A DNA stretch of 64,000 nucleotides. It comes from DATLZU01 sp035573855. GTDB lineage: Bacteria; Nitrospirota; Nitrospiria; Nitrospirales; Nitrospiraceae. The stretch is from NCBI GenBank assembly GCA_035573855.1, contig DATLZU010000013.1, positions 62,001-126,000 on the forward strand, in the 5' to 3' direction. The notes under the pieces were generated by a model that saw only the letters and a list, made by a program, of their open reading frames with translations, made no database searches and was not told where the DNA came from. Shown piece after piece: positions 50,596-59,138 of this stretch. The position numbers and the translations under genes were made by a program. The number at the start of each line of letters is the position of its first letter. The first letter of the stretch is position 1.

Positions 50596-51226
50596 GGCGC
50601 TGACTCCCGAGGCGCGGGAACTGTCACCGGCATTGTGCGCGGCCCTGGAGGGGACCGAGTTTGTGCTCGCCGGTGGAACGGGACTCGCGCTGCAACTGGG
50701 CCACCGGATCTCGGTGGATTTCGACTGGTTCTGCCGGCCCGACGTCTTCCCCTCCGGTCTGGCGGGCCGGTTGAGTGCGCTCAGACGCCCGATCACCATG
50801 CTGCAGGATCGGACCGATACCGTGGAATGTCTGCTGGCGACCGTGCGTTGCACATTCATTGCCTTCCAGCCGGCCTTTGGGCCGCCCGTCGAGCGATGGC
50901 ACGGGAGGCCCATCGCACCGATCGAGGACATCGGCGCCATGAAGCTCGTCGCGGTGAGCCAACGCGGCGCCAAGAAGGATTTCTACGACCTGTATGCGAT
51001 CCTCCAAGAACGGCCGCTTGCCCGAATCGCCGAACGACTCCGGGCGATGTACACCGACCCACCGCCCAACCCGGCCCACATCGCCAAGTCGTTGGTCGAT
51101 TTCCACGACGCGGAGCAAGATCCCGAACCGCGATTGTTAATGCCGACCACGTGGGAGACGGTCGCTCGGTTCTTCACCGAACACACCAAGGCCCACACGA
51201 CCACCCTCATGGAGGTCTTCGCGTGA
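50582..51226 (+). CDS. Nucleotidyltransferase, AbiEii/AbiGii toxin family
   Basis: 214 residues with a TTG start overlapping the preceding gene. The nucleotidyltransferase core is FVLAGGTGLALQLGHRISVDFDWFC (GGT...SxDFD), followed by PIAPIEDIGAMKLVAVSQRGAKKDFYDLYAIL, the usual AbiEii motif that carries the helix-turn with KxxRDxxDL-type residues. Members NTP-modify tRNA acceptor ends and abort phage growth. It closes a run of four overlapping genes that begins with a CARF effector. Confidence 0.82.
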   Translation: MLRLEALTPEARELSPALCAALEGTEFVLAGGTGLALQLGHRISVDFDWFCRPDVFPSGLAGRLSALRRPITMLQDRTDTVECLLATVRCTFIAFQPAFGPPVERWHGRPIAPIEDIGAMKLVAVSQRGAKKDFYDLYAILQERPLARIAERLRAMYTDPPPNPAHIAKSLVDFHDAEQDPEPRLLMPTTWETVARFFTEHTKAHTTTLMEVFA

Positions 51227-51276
51227 AGAGGAGCGAAGCAAGGGGGATGCCGACGCAGCGGTTCGGATGCCGCGTG

Positions 51277-51290
51277 TGGCAACGTTGCCA
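51277..51290. promoter_or_regulatory. 14-bp perfect palindrome upstream of the HicAB module
   Basis: TGGCAACGTTGCCA, self-complementary without a loop, in the 140-bp gap between the AbiEii gene and the cmr1 relic. Its form suits a dimeric repressor site, for example for HicB or the DUF6922 protein. No strong promoter boxes adjoin it. Confidence 0.35.
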
Positions 51291-51365
51291 GGCTGGACAA
51301 GACCGAGCGCAATCAGTACAGAAGAACCCCAACGGAAGCAATAAGGACCGCGAACCATGGCCCCG

Positions 51366-51442
51366 ATGACGACTCTCATCTACACCGTGCGATTCCTCAC
51401 CCCGGCCTTTCTCGGCAACGCCGAGCAGAATGGCCGGTGGCG
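51366..51442 (+). pseudogene. Relic of the 5' end of cmr1
   Basis: These 77 bases match the first 77 bases of the intact cmr1 (51974-52050) at 71 positions. They encode MTTLIYTVRFLTPAFLGN and AEQNGRWR in frame, with three residue changes against the intact copy, and then lose homology abruptly at 51443, where the HicAB module begins. No ribosome-binding site or continuing frame of useful length exists. Confidence 0.85.
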
Positions 51443-51475
51443 ATATGGCCTAGTGCCGACTCCCATGCGGTGCCC

Positions 51476-51760
51476 ATGAATCTCAGAAAGGTACTCCGAC
51501 GACTCAGTGAAGGGCACCTCAACAACGTTGCCTTTAACGACATGCGAACACTTATCGAGGCATTTGGCTTTGAACTCAAGCGGGTCAGCGGCAGTCATCA
51601 CATCTTTGCCCATCCCGCCATCGCCGAACTGGTCAATCTGCAGGAGGTAGGCGGAGAAGCCAAGCCCTATCAGATTCGCCAATTCCTGCGACTGGTCGAG
51701 CGGTACAATCTCCGGCTGGAGGACAACCATGAGCGACTACCACATCAACATCTTTTATAG
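51476..51760 (+). CDS. hicA: HicA family toxin (mRNA interferase)
   Basis: 94 residues from the ATG of MNLRKVLRRLSEGHL. The dsRBD-like HicA core is LIEAFGFELKRVSGSHHIFAHP, with the catalytic His in GSHHIF, then EAKPYQIRQFLRLVERYNL. HicA cleaves mRNA and tmRNA. It overlaps hicB by 32 bp, as in typical HicAB modules. It is inserted between the cmr1 relic and the intact cmr1. Confidence 0.85.
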   Translation: MNLRKVLRRLSEGHLNNVAFNDMRTLIEAFGFELKRVSGSHHIFAHPAIAELVNLQEVGGEAKPYQIRQFLRLVERYNLRLEDNHERLPHQHLL

Positions 51761-51950
51761 CGAAGAAGACGGGGGCTACATCGCGGACATCCCGGATCTG
51801 GAATCCTGCTCCGCCTTCGGCCGTACGCCGGAAGAAGCCTTGGCCCAAGTTGAGCAAGCCAAGGCGGCTTGGTTGGACGCGGCCCGCGCCGCCGGTAAGC
51901 CGATCCCTGCGCCACGCTACCGGCCGGCAATCTATCAAGCCAGCCGCTAG
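51729..51950 (+). CDS. hicB: HicB family antitoxin
   Basis: 73 residues. The partial RNase-H-like HicB fold is clear: YHINIFYSEEDGGYIADIPDLESCSAFGRTPEEALAQVEQAKAAWL, then PIPAPRYRP. The C-terminal DNA-binding extension (RHH or HTH) of longer HicB proteins is absent, so autoregulation may need another factor. It ends 23 bp before cmr1, whose Shine-Dalgarno (AAGGGA) lies in that gap. Confidence 0.85.
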   Translation: MSDYHINIFYSEEDGGYIADIPDLESCSAFGRTPEEALAQVEQAKAAWLDAARAAGKPIPAPRYRPAIYQASR

Positions 51951-51973
51951 CCTCGCGCCCAAGGGACTCCAAT

Positions 51974-52993
51974 ATGACGACACTCACCTACACCGTCCAA
52001 TTCCTCACCCCGGCCTTTCTGGGCGACGCCGAGCAGAATGGCCGGTGGCGGACCCCGCCGTTCAAGGCGCTGTTGCGGCAGTGGTGGCGGGTGGTGTACG
52101 CGGCCGACCACAACTTCAATGTGAATATAGAGGAAATGAGGCGCGAAGAGGGGCTCTTGTTCGGCAATGCGTGGCTCTCTCATCGCGTGAACGATCGCGA
52201 GGTTGCCGATCACTGCAAGAGTCTCGTGCGGCTGCGGCTGGAGAACGTAGATGGTTCTCCTTCGGAAGGGTGGGCTCGGGGCACGCAAAAGGGTGTTGCC
52301 CCGTTGCCGACGGGCCTTCAGACCAGTTATGCCTGGTTCGGCCTGGTGAAGCGTGGTGGCGGACTGCCCGACAGGACTGCGATAAAGCCCAGTATCCCTG
52401 AAGGAAAGCGGAGGTTGCACCTGGTGCTTCCAGAATCTCACGGGGGCTGGATCGAGCTAACCGTCCGATTGATCCACACATTCGGCCAGGTAGGTACTCG
52501 CTCCCGGGGTGGATGGGGAAGTCTCGAATTTCAAGGGCTCACGTCCCTCGAAGGCGAAGACCTCTCGCGTTTTGCCAGATCGCTTCAGGAGTGTCTTAAC
52601 TCTGATTGGGCCATGTCGCTTGCTCAGGATCAGAAAGGCCTCTGTATGTGGGAGAGCACCACTGGTTACGAGACCTGGGAGAAGGCCATGCAGAAAATTG
52701 CTGAGGAACGAAAACGTGTTCGGACTGAGCTCAGATCCTGTAAGGGGAAAGACCTTCGCATAGCCCTCGGCTTTGCCGGAGATGGTCGTATGCCAAGTCC
52801 GCTACGGTGGAAAATCTTCTCTCGTGGAAACGGCAAGCTTGGCCTCCGCGTGTTCGCGATGCCACACCGGTTGCCAGCCGACAGTGGCCGCACAATGTCC
52901 CCGGATGATCTACAAACGGCTTGGAACACGGTCTTGAGCGCAGTCGATCAGTCCTCAGTTGTAAAAAGAATCAACGCAGGGGTCCATCGGTGA
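51974..52993 (+). CDS. cmr1: Type III-B CRISPR protein Cmr1 (RAMP, Cas7 group)
   Basis: 339 residues. The RAMP start YTVQFLTPAFLGDAEQNGRW, the Cmr1 hallmark PFKALLRQWWRVVYA and the glycine-rich loop SRGGWGSLEF are visible. Cmr1 sits at the 3' end of the crRNA in the Cmr complex. The first 77 bases occur a second time as a relic 608 bp upstream. It overlaps cas10 by 4 bp (GTGA). Confidence 0.88.
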   Translation: MTTLTYTVQFLTPAFLGDAEQNGRWRTPPFKALLRQWWRVVYAADHNFNVNIEEMRREEGLLFGNAWLSHRVNDREVADHCKSLVRLRLENVDGSPSEGWARGTQKGVAPLPTGLQTSYAWFGLVKRGGGLPDRTAIKPSIPEGKRRLHLVLPESHGGWIELTVRLIHTFGQVGTRSRGGWGSLEFQGLTSLEGEDLSRFARSLQECLNSDWAMSLAQDQKGLCMWESTTGYETWEKAMQKIAEERKRVRTELRSCKGKDLRIALGFAGDGRMPSPLRWKIFSRGNGKLGLRVFAMPHRLPADSGRTMSPDDLQTAWNTVLSAVDQSSVVKRINAGVHR

Positions 52994-55896
52994 ACCATTC
53001 CGAGATCTGGCAGACTAAGCTCGCCGCCCGCCTGCACGATCCAGCGGAAAAGGCCCTCGTGCTGCTGCGTGACCCCGCCGGTCATGAGGGGGGCAGTATC
53101 GTGGAAGTCGGCAAGGCGCTCGGGTTCCCCACCCACCTTGTCCAACGCCGAGATGGCTCGACTGTAGAGAAACTGAAACTGGCCGAGGCGATGGAACGGA
53201 TCGTCGAGCAAGCGGACCACTGGGCGGCGGCGGCCGACCGGGCACAGTTCCCCAAGGATACCAACGAGCGGTTTGTTGAGTGGGCGCAGGTGCGGTTTGC
53301 CGACCAGGGCGAACTGGTGCATCCACTCTCGGGCGAACGCTTCGAGGTCCGGAACATCGGCCAGCAGATCCTGGCTGAACACATCAAGGCTGTGAGCAGC
53401 GATTTCTTTGAGCGATTGGTCCACACCAAGCCAGACGACTCTCCCGATTATCGGCTGACTGCTCTGGCCTTTTGGCGATTCGGCCCAGAATTGGGGAAAG
53501 AACTTCAAGGCATCGGCCCCCTGTGGAATCTGCTTCCAGCCGATACCCGCACACCGGACCACACCATCTGGCAACATCTGGATTTGACCTCCGCTCTGGC
53601 CGGCGCAATGGCCAGCGGCGGTCGGCCGGCCCTGCTCACCCTCTCGATCGGACCGGTCCAAGACTTTATTGCCGCAGCCCGTTCGACCTCTGACCTGTGG
53701 GCCAGCTCGCATTTCCTTTCCACGCTCGCCTGGCAGGCCATGAAGGAGGTCGCAACCGCCTACGGTCCTGACGCCATTCTGTTTCCCCAGCTTCGCGGGG
53801 TCCCGGTGGTGGATCTCTGGCTGATTGACGAGGGCGTTCGGGCCGAGCTCTTTGGGAACGCAGATTGGAACGACACGAATACGGACTATAACCCGCTTTT
53901 CGTCGCCGCCCTTCCCAACAAGTTTGTGGCCCTTGTTCCAGAAGGGGAAGCAGCGAGGTTGGCAAACCACATCCGGGAGCACCTGCACCGATGGGTGCAG
54001 GACGAAGCCCGTGCCATGCTCGACCGCCTGCTAGAAGAGATTGGCGAGCAGCCGCAGGGCCAACACTGCTATCGGCAGCTCGAAGAGCAGCTCCGTGACT
54101 TTCCCGAGGTCCATTGGTCCATCGCGCCATGGTCAGAGGCCGCACAAGCCGAATCGCATCTCCAAACGTTTTGCCCAGTTGGTGAGCGACCAACATTCTT
54201 TGACAGTACAGCCTGGAAGGTCCTCACAAAGCCGATCCAACCCCAGCAAGGATGGCGGTTTTGGGAGCCGAACGACGGCATCCTGTATCCAGTCATTCAC
54301 GAACTGGGCGAACGCGCCTTGGCCTCCGCCAAAAGCGCGCGCCCCTTCTCCCAACTCATGCAACGCGGGTATCGTGATTCGCTGACGGGCGAATACGAAT
54401 GGCTCACGTTCGATGAACGTCAATTGACCGGAGGGTCCCCGCGTCGGCGCACCGACACGTTGTGGGCAAAGGTGGCGAGCGCCAAGCCATCGTGGGCCAA
54501 GAAAGGAGAGCACCTGTCGGCCTTTGGCCTCATCAAGCGCCTGTGGCCGGAGCGATTCACGGAGATCGTCAAAGGTAGCCGATGGTGTAACGGGCTTGCC
54601 GAGAAACCCGATCTGAGCCGCTACGTCGTCTCAACTCATGTGATGGCCCTGGCCCCCTCGCTCGAACGGTTGATAGAAGAAGGGCCTGCCTTCCGTTGTC
54701 TGAATGATTCCACAGAGCGCGAGAAGGCCCGTGAGGCGTTCGACTGGCTGAGGGACCAAACCCAAGGACTGAAACGGCCCGCCCTTCCAAGACGACTTAT
54801 GCGGAAGGAGTTGCGCGAGCGTGAGTGGTGGGATGTCGCCACACGCCTCCCCGCTCTCATTGAACAGGAGCGAGCGCGGGCCGAGGATGAACAGGAAGAC
54901 GCTTCGATCGCCAAAGTGGTTGCACGGATCGAGACAGCCATTGGCTATCCAACCGAACGTTATTATGGCCTGTTGCTCATGGACGGTGATCGCCTCGGCG
55001 CGTGGCTCTCGGGCGAACCGGCTCTGACCTACGGACAGGTGTTTCACTCAAAAGTGGCCGCAGGTCTACGGGGTTACGACCAGCAAGACCTGCAGCAATA
55101 CCTGGCAGCTGCTCGACCGACCTCGCCGGCCCGCCACATGGCCATCTCCTCCGCCTTGAACGGCTTCGCCCTTGATCTGGTACGGCACGTGGTTGAAGAA
55201 GAGTGTCTCGGCAAGGTGCTCTACGCGGGCGGCGACGATGTCATGGCCATGGTCTGTGTCCGAGACATCCTCACTACCATGGCCCTGTTGCGACTCTCTT
55301 ATTCGGGAGGTGTCCAAGACGGACAGCCGATGCCGAGCCTCAAGACCGGGTTAGACCTCAAACGGGGATTCGTCCAGTTGCGAAGTCGGCTCTATCAGGT
55401 CATGGGCACGAAAGCCACGGCCTCCTGTGGCGCGGTGATCGCCCATCATCAGGCGCCGCTGGCGATGGTGCTGCGCGAGTTGCGGACAGCGGAGCAGCGG
55501 GCGAAGAAAGAGGGGGGCCGCGATGCCTTCTCGATTACAGTGATCAAACGCTCGGGCGGGATCCTCACATTCACCGCCAAGTGGGGCGAGCCGATGGATG
55601 TGCTACTGGCCTTGCGGAATTTCCTGGCTGAGCCGGCCGTGTCGCGTCGCGCGGTGTACAACAGCCTGACATGGCTGAAAGACCTTCCACCCGACGCCTC
55701 GGCCGACATGCTGGAGAATTTGCTGGCCTATCAATTCAAGCGGCAGACGGCCGGCGAGACTGCATGGCACACGCACAACGGCTCGACCCTGTGCCAGCGG
55801 ATCGCCGAGCTGGGCTGCCAGGAGCACGATCGACTCGACTGGCTTTCACGCTTCATGGGCGTGGCGGAGTTTCTCGCACGAGAAGCCCGGGTGTAA
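52990..55896 (+). CDS. cas10: Type III-B Cas10 (Cmr2), cyclic-oligoadenylate synthase
   Basis: 968 residues from the GTG that overlaps the cmr1 stop. The N-terminus has the reduced HD region (KLAARLHDPAEKALVLL). The D1/GP motif is TLSIGPVQDFIAAARSTSDLWASSH. The first Palm domain has LLMDGDRLGAW (D665, D667) and the catalytic GGDD is intact at 747-750 (LYAGGDDVMAMV). A zinc-finger four-Cys motif is not obvious. The complex's large subunit makes cyclic oligoadenylate when target RNA is bound, which would activate the three CARF proteins of this island. Confidence 0.93.
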   Translation: MNHSEIWQTKLAARLHDPAEKALVLLRDPAGHEGGSIVEVGKALGFPTHLVQRRDGSTVEKLKLAEAMERIVEQADHWAAAADRAQFPKDTNERFVEWAQVRFADQGELVHPLSGERFEVRNIGQQILAEHIKAVSSDFFERLVHTKPDDSPDYRLTALAFWRFGPELGKELQGIGPLWNLLPADTRTPDHTIWQHLDLTSALAGAMASGGRPALLTLSIGPVQDFIAAARSTSDLWASSHFLSTLAWQAMKEVATAYGPDAILFPQLRGVPVVDLWLIDEGVRAELFGNADWNDTNTDYNPLFVAALPNKFVALVPEGEAARLANHIREHLHRWVQDEARAMLDRLLEEIGEQPQGQHCYRQLEEQLRDFPEVHWSIAPWSEAAQAESHLQTFCPVGERPTFFDSTAWKVLTKPIQPQQGWRFWEPNDGILYPVIHELGERALASAKSARPFSQLMQRGYRDSLTGEYEWLTFDERQLTGGSPRRRTDTLWAKVASAKPSWAKKGEHLSAFGLIKRLWPERFTEIVKGSRWCNGLAEKPDLSRYVVSTHVMALAPSLERLIEEGPAFRCLNDSTEREKAREAFDWLRDQTQGLKRPALPRRLMRKELREREWWDVATRLPALIEQERARAEDEQEDASIAKVVARIETAIGYPTERYYGLLLMDGDRLGAWLSGEPALTYGQVFHSKVAAGLRGYDQQDLQQYLAAARPTSPARHMAISSALNGFALDLVRHVVEEECLGKVLYAGGDDVMAMVCVRDILTTMALLRLSYSGGVQDGQPMPSLKTGLDLKRGFVQLRSRLYQVMGTKATASCGAVIAHHQAPLAMVLRELRTAEQRAKKEGGRDAFSITVIKRSGGILTFTAKWGEPMDVLLALRNFLAEPAVSRRAVYNSLTWLKDLPPDASADMLENLLAYQFKRQTAGETAWHTHNGSTLCQRIAELGCQEHDRLDWLSRFMGVAEFLAREARV

Positions 55897-55908
55897 CAGG
55901 ACAGGACC

Positions 55909-57093
55909 ATGGTTGCAACGGCCACACGACAGACACTGTTCATTGAACCGCTGGACGTGCTGATCCTGCGAGGCAACAAGCTTTTCGGCGATCCAGGCAG
56001 TTTCGGCGAATCGTTGGTGCCGCCCTGGCCCTCCGTCGCAGCAGGGGCCATTCGCTCGGCGCTGCTCGCGCATAAGGGAGTGGACCTTCGGGCCTTTGCG
56101 AGCGGGCAGGTGCAGGACCCCGAACTGGGCACCCCGCAGCAGCCAGGGTCATTTCGGGTGGTGAATTTTCGGCTCGCGCGCCGGTTCGCCGATGGGCGGG
56201 TGGACTCTCTCTGCGCACCACCAGCCGATCTGGTTATTCGGCGCAAGGATGGAGGCGTGCTCGAATGTGTGCGGGTTCAACCTAGGGAGCTGCCGGCCGG
56301 CATCCAGTCCTCGGCTGTGACCAAGCTGCATGCCGTACTGCCCGAACGGGAACGATCGAAACCGGAGGGTGGCTACTGGCTCACACATGAGGGGTGGGTG
56401 GCCTATCTCAAGGGAAATGATCTCGATATGAACAGCCACCTGGTTCGGAGCAGCGACCTCTGGGCGCTCGACACTCGTGTCGGTGTAGGACTGGATCCGG
56501 CAAAACGAAGCGCGGCCGAGGGCAAGCTCTTCACGGTGCAGGCCGTGGCGATGCGCAAGCAGCACCATGCGAACGGCCGCGACCATGACGTGGGGTTTCT
56601 CGCCGAGGTTGAGGGAGCGACAATTCCCAATGAACTGATGCTGCGCTTCGGCGGTGACGGGCGAGCCGCGCGCGCCAGCCTGCTCGACTCAGTGCCGAGC
56701 GAGCCGGACCTGACCGAACCGATCGTGAAGGCGCGCCGGTGCCGCTTGATTCTCACCAGCCCCGGCATCTTTCCCGGCGGGTGGCTTCCGACTGGTGCCA
56801 CGCAAAACGACACCGGCGAGATCCGCTTCGCACTCCATGGGGTCCTGGCCCGGCTCGTCTGTGCCGCCGTGCCACGTTGTGAGGTCGTCTCGGGCTGGGA
56901 CCTCGCCAAGTGGCAACCCAAGCCGGCAAAGCGAGTGGCCCCGACAGGATCGGTCTATTGGCTGGATGAACTCGAAGCCACCCCCGCGCAGCTTCGGAAC
57001 CTTGTTGCGCGGGGACTCTGGAGCGATCCACCAGAGGATGCCGCCCAGCGCGCCGAAGGCTTCAACCGCTTCACCTGGGGACTCTGGCCATGA
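55909..57093 (+). CDS. cmr3: Type III-B CRISPR protein Cmr3 (Cas5 group)
   Basis: 394 residues. The RAMP start TLFIEPLDVLILRGNKLFGDPGSFGESLVPPWPSVAAGAIRSALL is typical of Cmr3, with later KLFTVQAVAM, ILTSPGIFPGGWLPTG and a C-terminal GFNRFTWGLW. Cmr3 binds the 5' repeat-derived handle of crRNA next to Cas10. It follows cas10 by 12 bp, and the PIN toxin remnant begins 5 bp after its stop on the opposite strand. Confidence 0.9.
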   Translation: MVATATRQTLFIEPLDVLILRGNKLFGDPGSFGESLVPPWPSVAAGAIRSALLAHKGVDLRAFASGQVQDPELGTPQQPGSFRVVNFRLARRFADGRVDSLCAPPADLVIRRKDGGVLECVRVQPRELPAGIQSSAVTKLHAVLPERERSKPEGGYWLTHEGWVAYLKGNDLDMNSHLVRSSDLWALDTRVGVGLDPAKRSAAEGKLFTVQAVAMRKQHHANGRDHDVGFLAEVEGATIPNELMLRFGGDGRAARASLLDSVPSEPDLTEPIVKARRCRLILTSPGIFPGGWLPTGATQNDTGEIRFALHGVLARLVCAAVPRCEVVSGWDLAKWQPKPAKRVAPTGSVYWLDELEATPAQLRNLVARGLWSDPPEDAAQRAEGFNRFTWGLWP

Positions 57094-57098
57094 GACCG

Positions 57099-57493
57099 TT
57101 ACCACACCGTCCGGACGGGATATTGCTGAATCGCCCGGTCCGGCGTACAGACCACCAGCCCATGAGCGATGGCTTGGCAAATCAAGATCCGGTCGAAGGG
57201 ATCGCGATGGATTGGTGGCAGCTTGGGAAGTTGGGTCACTGCCTCCTCGGTGATCGGCAGCGAATCGAGCCCATGACGCTCACGCTGCACCACCAGGTGT
57301 GCTGTTCCAGAGACACCGCCACATGAAGCTCCAATCGTCCCAATCGGTGCTTGATCAGCACCTCCCACAGCGACGCCGCGCTGACGTAGACCACATGGGC
57401 CGGATGTTGAATGGCCTCTCGGGCCACGGCGGACAGTGCCGAGTCACCCGTGATCAACCAGAGAAACGTACAGGTATCCAGCAGGAGGTTCAC
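57099..57493 (-). pseudogene. PIN-domain toxin (VapC-like), frameshifted
   Basis: Two frames together make one PIN protein. The first, from the GTG at 57493, gives MNLLLDTCTFLWLITGDSALS and AASLWEVLIKHRLGRLEL, with the first acidic residue. The second gives RHGLDSLPITEEAVTQLPKLPPIHRDPFDRILICQAIAHGLVVCTPDRAIQQYPVRTVW with the later acidic residues. Removing two bases from the GTGTG (plus strand) at 57297-57301 joins them as LEQHLVVQRERHGLD. Without that, the toxin is truncated. Options are a decayed toxin, a sequencing error or programmed frameshifting. Overlaps the antitoxin by 4 bp. Confidence 0.8.
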
Positions 57494-57741
57494 GCCTCCT
57501 GCCCTTCGAATGAGGCGAGGATTTCCTCTGGCAGCGGCTCAAAGAAACTGGGAGGAATCGAGATGGTCCCCTTGGCCAATCCGATGGGGCGCGGTTCGGC
57601 CAACCTTGAAGGAGGAACCGGCTTCAGCTCGGCCACCGGCTTGTTGCGGCGGCAGATCACGACGGTTTCGCCCGCCTCGACCCGATCGAGCAGTTCGGAG
57701 AGATGGGCCTTGGCCTCATGGAGATTGACGAACTTGGACAT
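57490..57741 (-). CDS. Phd/YefM-type antitoxin of the PIN toxin
   Basis: 83 residues from the ATG of MSKFVNLHEAKAHLSELLDRVEAGETVVICRRNKPVAELKP, the classical Phd/YefM N-terminal DNA-binding domain. The C-terminal tail (PPSFFEPLPEEILASFEGQEA) is the toxin-wrapping part. The frame extends 10 residues upstream but the start used follows a promoter whose transcription start falls on its A. It is antisense to cmr3-cmr4 and starts 47 bp from the cmr4 ATG. Confidence 0.85.
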   Translation of the reverse strand: MSKFVNLHEAKAHLSELLDRVEAGETVVICRRNKPVAELKPVPPSRLAEPRPIGLAKGTISIPPSFFEPLPEEILASFEGQEA

Positions 57742-57747
57742 GGTCAG

Positions 57748-57776
57748 AGAATAGGTCATAAACCTGGTCAAGTCAA
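57748..57776 (-). promoter_or_regulatory. Promoter of the Phd/PIN module, overlapping the cmr4 Shine-Dalgarno
   Basis: On the minus strand, TTGACT (57776-57771), 17 bases, TATTCT (57753-57748). The expected start is the A of the antitoxin ATG (57741), a leaderless mRNA. The spacer contains an AGGT-N5-ACCT dyad (57753-57765). The -35 box shares bases with AAGGAG (57775-57780), the ribosome-binding site of cmr4. Confidence 0.55.
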
Positions 57777-57788
57777 GGAGAGCGGACG

Positions 57789-58730
57789 ATGTTTGAGCAA
57801 CGAGCCATTCTCTTTCTCTATGCTGTGAGTCCGGTGCACATGGGGGCAGGTCAAGCCATCGGCGTGATTGATAACCCCATCCAGCGTGAACGTCACACGG
57901 GACATCCCTGCTTTGCCGGCAGCGGTATCAAGGGCGCGGTGCGGCATGGGTTCGAGGCGATAGGGGGCGACGGCCATCTCATCGAGGTCCTCTTTGGCCC
58001 TGAATCCGGCAGCGACAACCTCCACGCCGGTGCCGTGAGCTTCGGTGATGCGCAGCTGGTCGCCTTTCCGGTGCGGAGCCTCAAAGGTGGGTACGTCTAT
58101 GCCACCTGCCCGCAGGCCCTAGCCCGCACCCGACGCCTCATGGAGGCGACCGGCCTTTCGGTGACATGGCTGGACTTCCCACCAGTCAACGAAGGCGAGT
58201 GTGTGGTAGCCAACTCCTCACTGCTCTCCCAGCGGAAGATCAACGGGCAGCCTGCCGATGTCTTGCACCTGGAGGCCTTCGAGTACCTGGCGAAGGAGAA
58301 AGACAGCCAGGCCCTGAAGACTATCGCCCGTGACTTGGCGGAAAAGGCCATCCCCGACGGCAACGGCTACAAATTTTTTGCCGATAAGCTGAAGACCGAC
58401 CTCGTGGTCCTGTCCGACACCGACTTTGCCTATTTCGCCCAGCACGCGACCCTCGTCGAACCGCATGTTTGCATCAAAGAAGAGACCGGGACGGCCAAGG
58501 AGGGCGGGTTGTTTTACACAGAGAACCTGCCACCCGAGTCAATTCTGATTGCCCCCATCCTCGCGAGCCAGGTGCGCAACGGGAGCACGAAAGGCGACGC
58601 GGACTTCATGGATGCAGCAAACGTGATGTTGAAGATGACCACCGTGATCAACGGCAAACTGCTACAGATCGGCGGGGATGCCACGACGGGCCGAGGGCTC
58701 GTGGTGACCCGTATCGTGGAGGGCAAGTAA
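57789..58730 (+). CDS. cmr4: Type III-B CRISPR protein Cmr4 (Cas7 backbone, target RNase)
   Basis: 313 residues. The RAMP start FLYAVSPVHMGAGQAIGVIDNPIQRERHTGHPCFAGSGIKGAVR is diagnostic. D28 in GVIDNP matches the Asp that cuts target RNA every 6 nt in Cmr4. Later motifs are LYFTEN-like GGLFYTENLPPESI and the C-terminal QIGGDATTGRGLV glycine loop. Several copies form the crRNA-bound backbone. An antisense toxin-antitoxin pair separates it from cmr3; cmr5 follows after 1 bp. Confidence 0.92.
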   Translation: MFEQRAILFLYAVSPVHMGAGQAIGVIDNPIQRERHTGHPCFAGSGIKGAVRHGFEAIGGDGHLIEVLFGPESGSDNLHAGAVSFGDAQLVAFPVRSLKGGYVYATCPQALARTRRLMEATGLSVTWLDFPPVNEGECVVANSSLLSQRKINGQPADVLHLEAFEYLAKEKDSQALKTIARDLAEKAIPDGNGYKFFADKLKTDLVVLSDTDFAYFAQHATLVEPHVCIKEETGTAKEGGLFYTENLPPESILIAPILASQVRNGSTKGDADFMDAANVMLKMTTVINGKLLQIGGDATTGRGLVVTRIVEGK

Positions 58731-58731
58731 C

Positions 58732-59127
58732 ATGGCAACCGTCACTAAGACGAACCAGCCGACCCGGCTCACGTTGGAGCAACAGCGCGCCCAGGATGCC
58801 TGGCGGTGCACAAAAGACTACAAGAAAGACCATGCCAACGTAGCCAAGAGCCTGCCGGCTTTGATCATGAACAGCGGGCTGATGCAGGTGCTGGCGTTCT
58901 GCCACGAAAAAGGGGATGCCTACGAAGTGGTCGCCCAGCAACTACGCGCCTGGCTCAACAAGCGGTTTAACGGTGTGGATCGCGACCCCGGGTTCGACGT
59001 CTTCATGCAAGATCTCATGAACGCGTCTCCACGTGATTTCCAAACCATCACCGCCGAAGCCTTCGCCTGGCTCAAGTGGCTGCGCCAGATGGCTTCGGCT
59101 CGCTCCCCGGACAAGACGGGCAAGTAA
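58732..59127 (+). CDS. cmr5: Type III-B CRISPR protein Cmr5 (Cas11, small subunit)
   Basis: 131 residues, all helical. LTLEQQRAQDAWRCTKDYKKD at the N-terminus and YEVVAQQLRAWLNKRFN, then ITAEAFAWLKWLRQMASA are characteristic of Cmr5. It lines the target-RNA side of the complex. It follows cmr4 with a 1-bp gap, and an antisense PIN gene ends 12 bp downstream. Confidence 0.9.
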   Translation: MATVTKTNQPTRLTLEQQRAQDAWRCTKDYKKDHANVAKSLPALIMNSGLMQVLAFCHEKGDAYEVVAQQLRAWLNKRFNGVDRDPGFDVFMQDLMNASPRDFQTITAEAFAWLKWLRQMASARSPDKTGK

Positions 59128-59138
59128 GGAAGGGCTGG

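Noticed and set aside
51366..51760. A functional second Cmr1 or a Cmr1-HicA fusion
   Set aside because: Homology stops after 77 bases, a stop codon follows soon after in that frame, and hicA lies in another frame.
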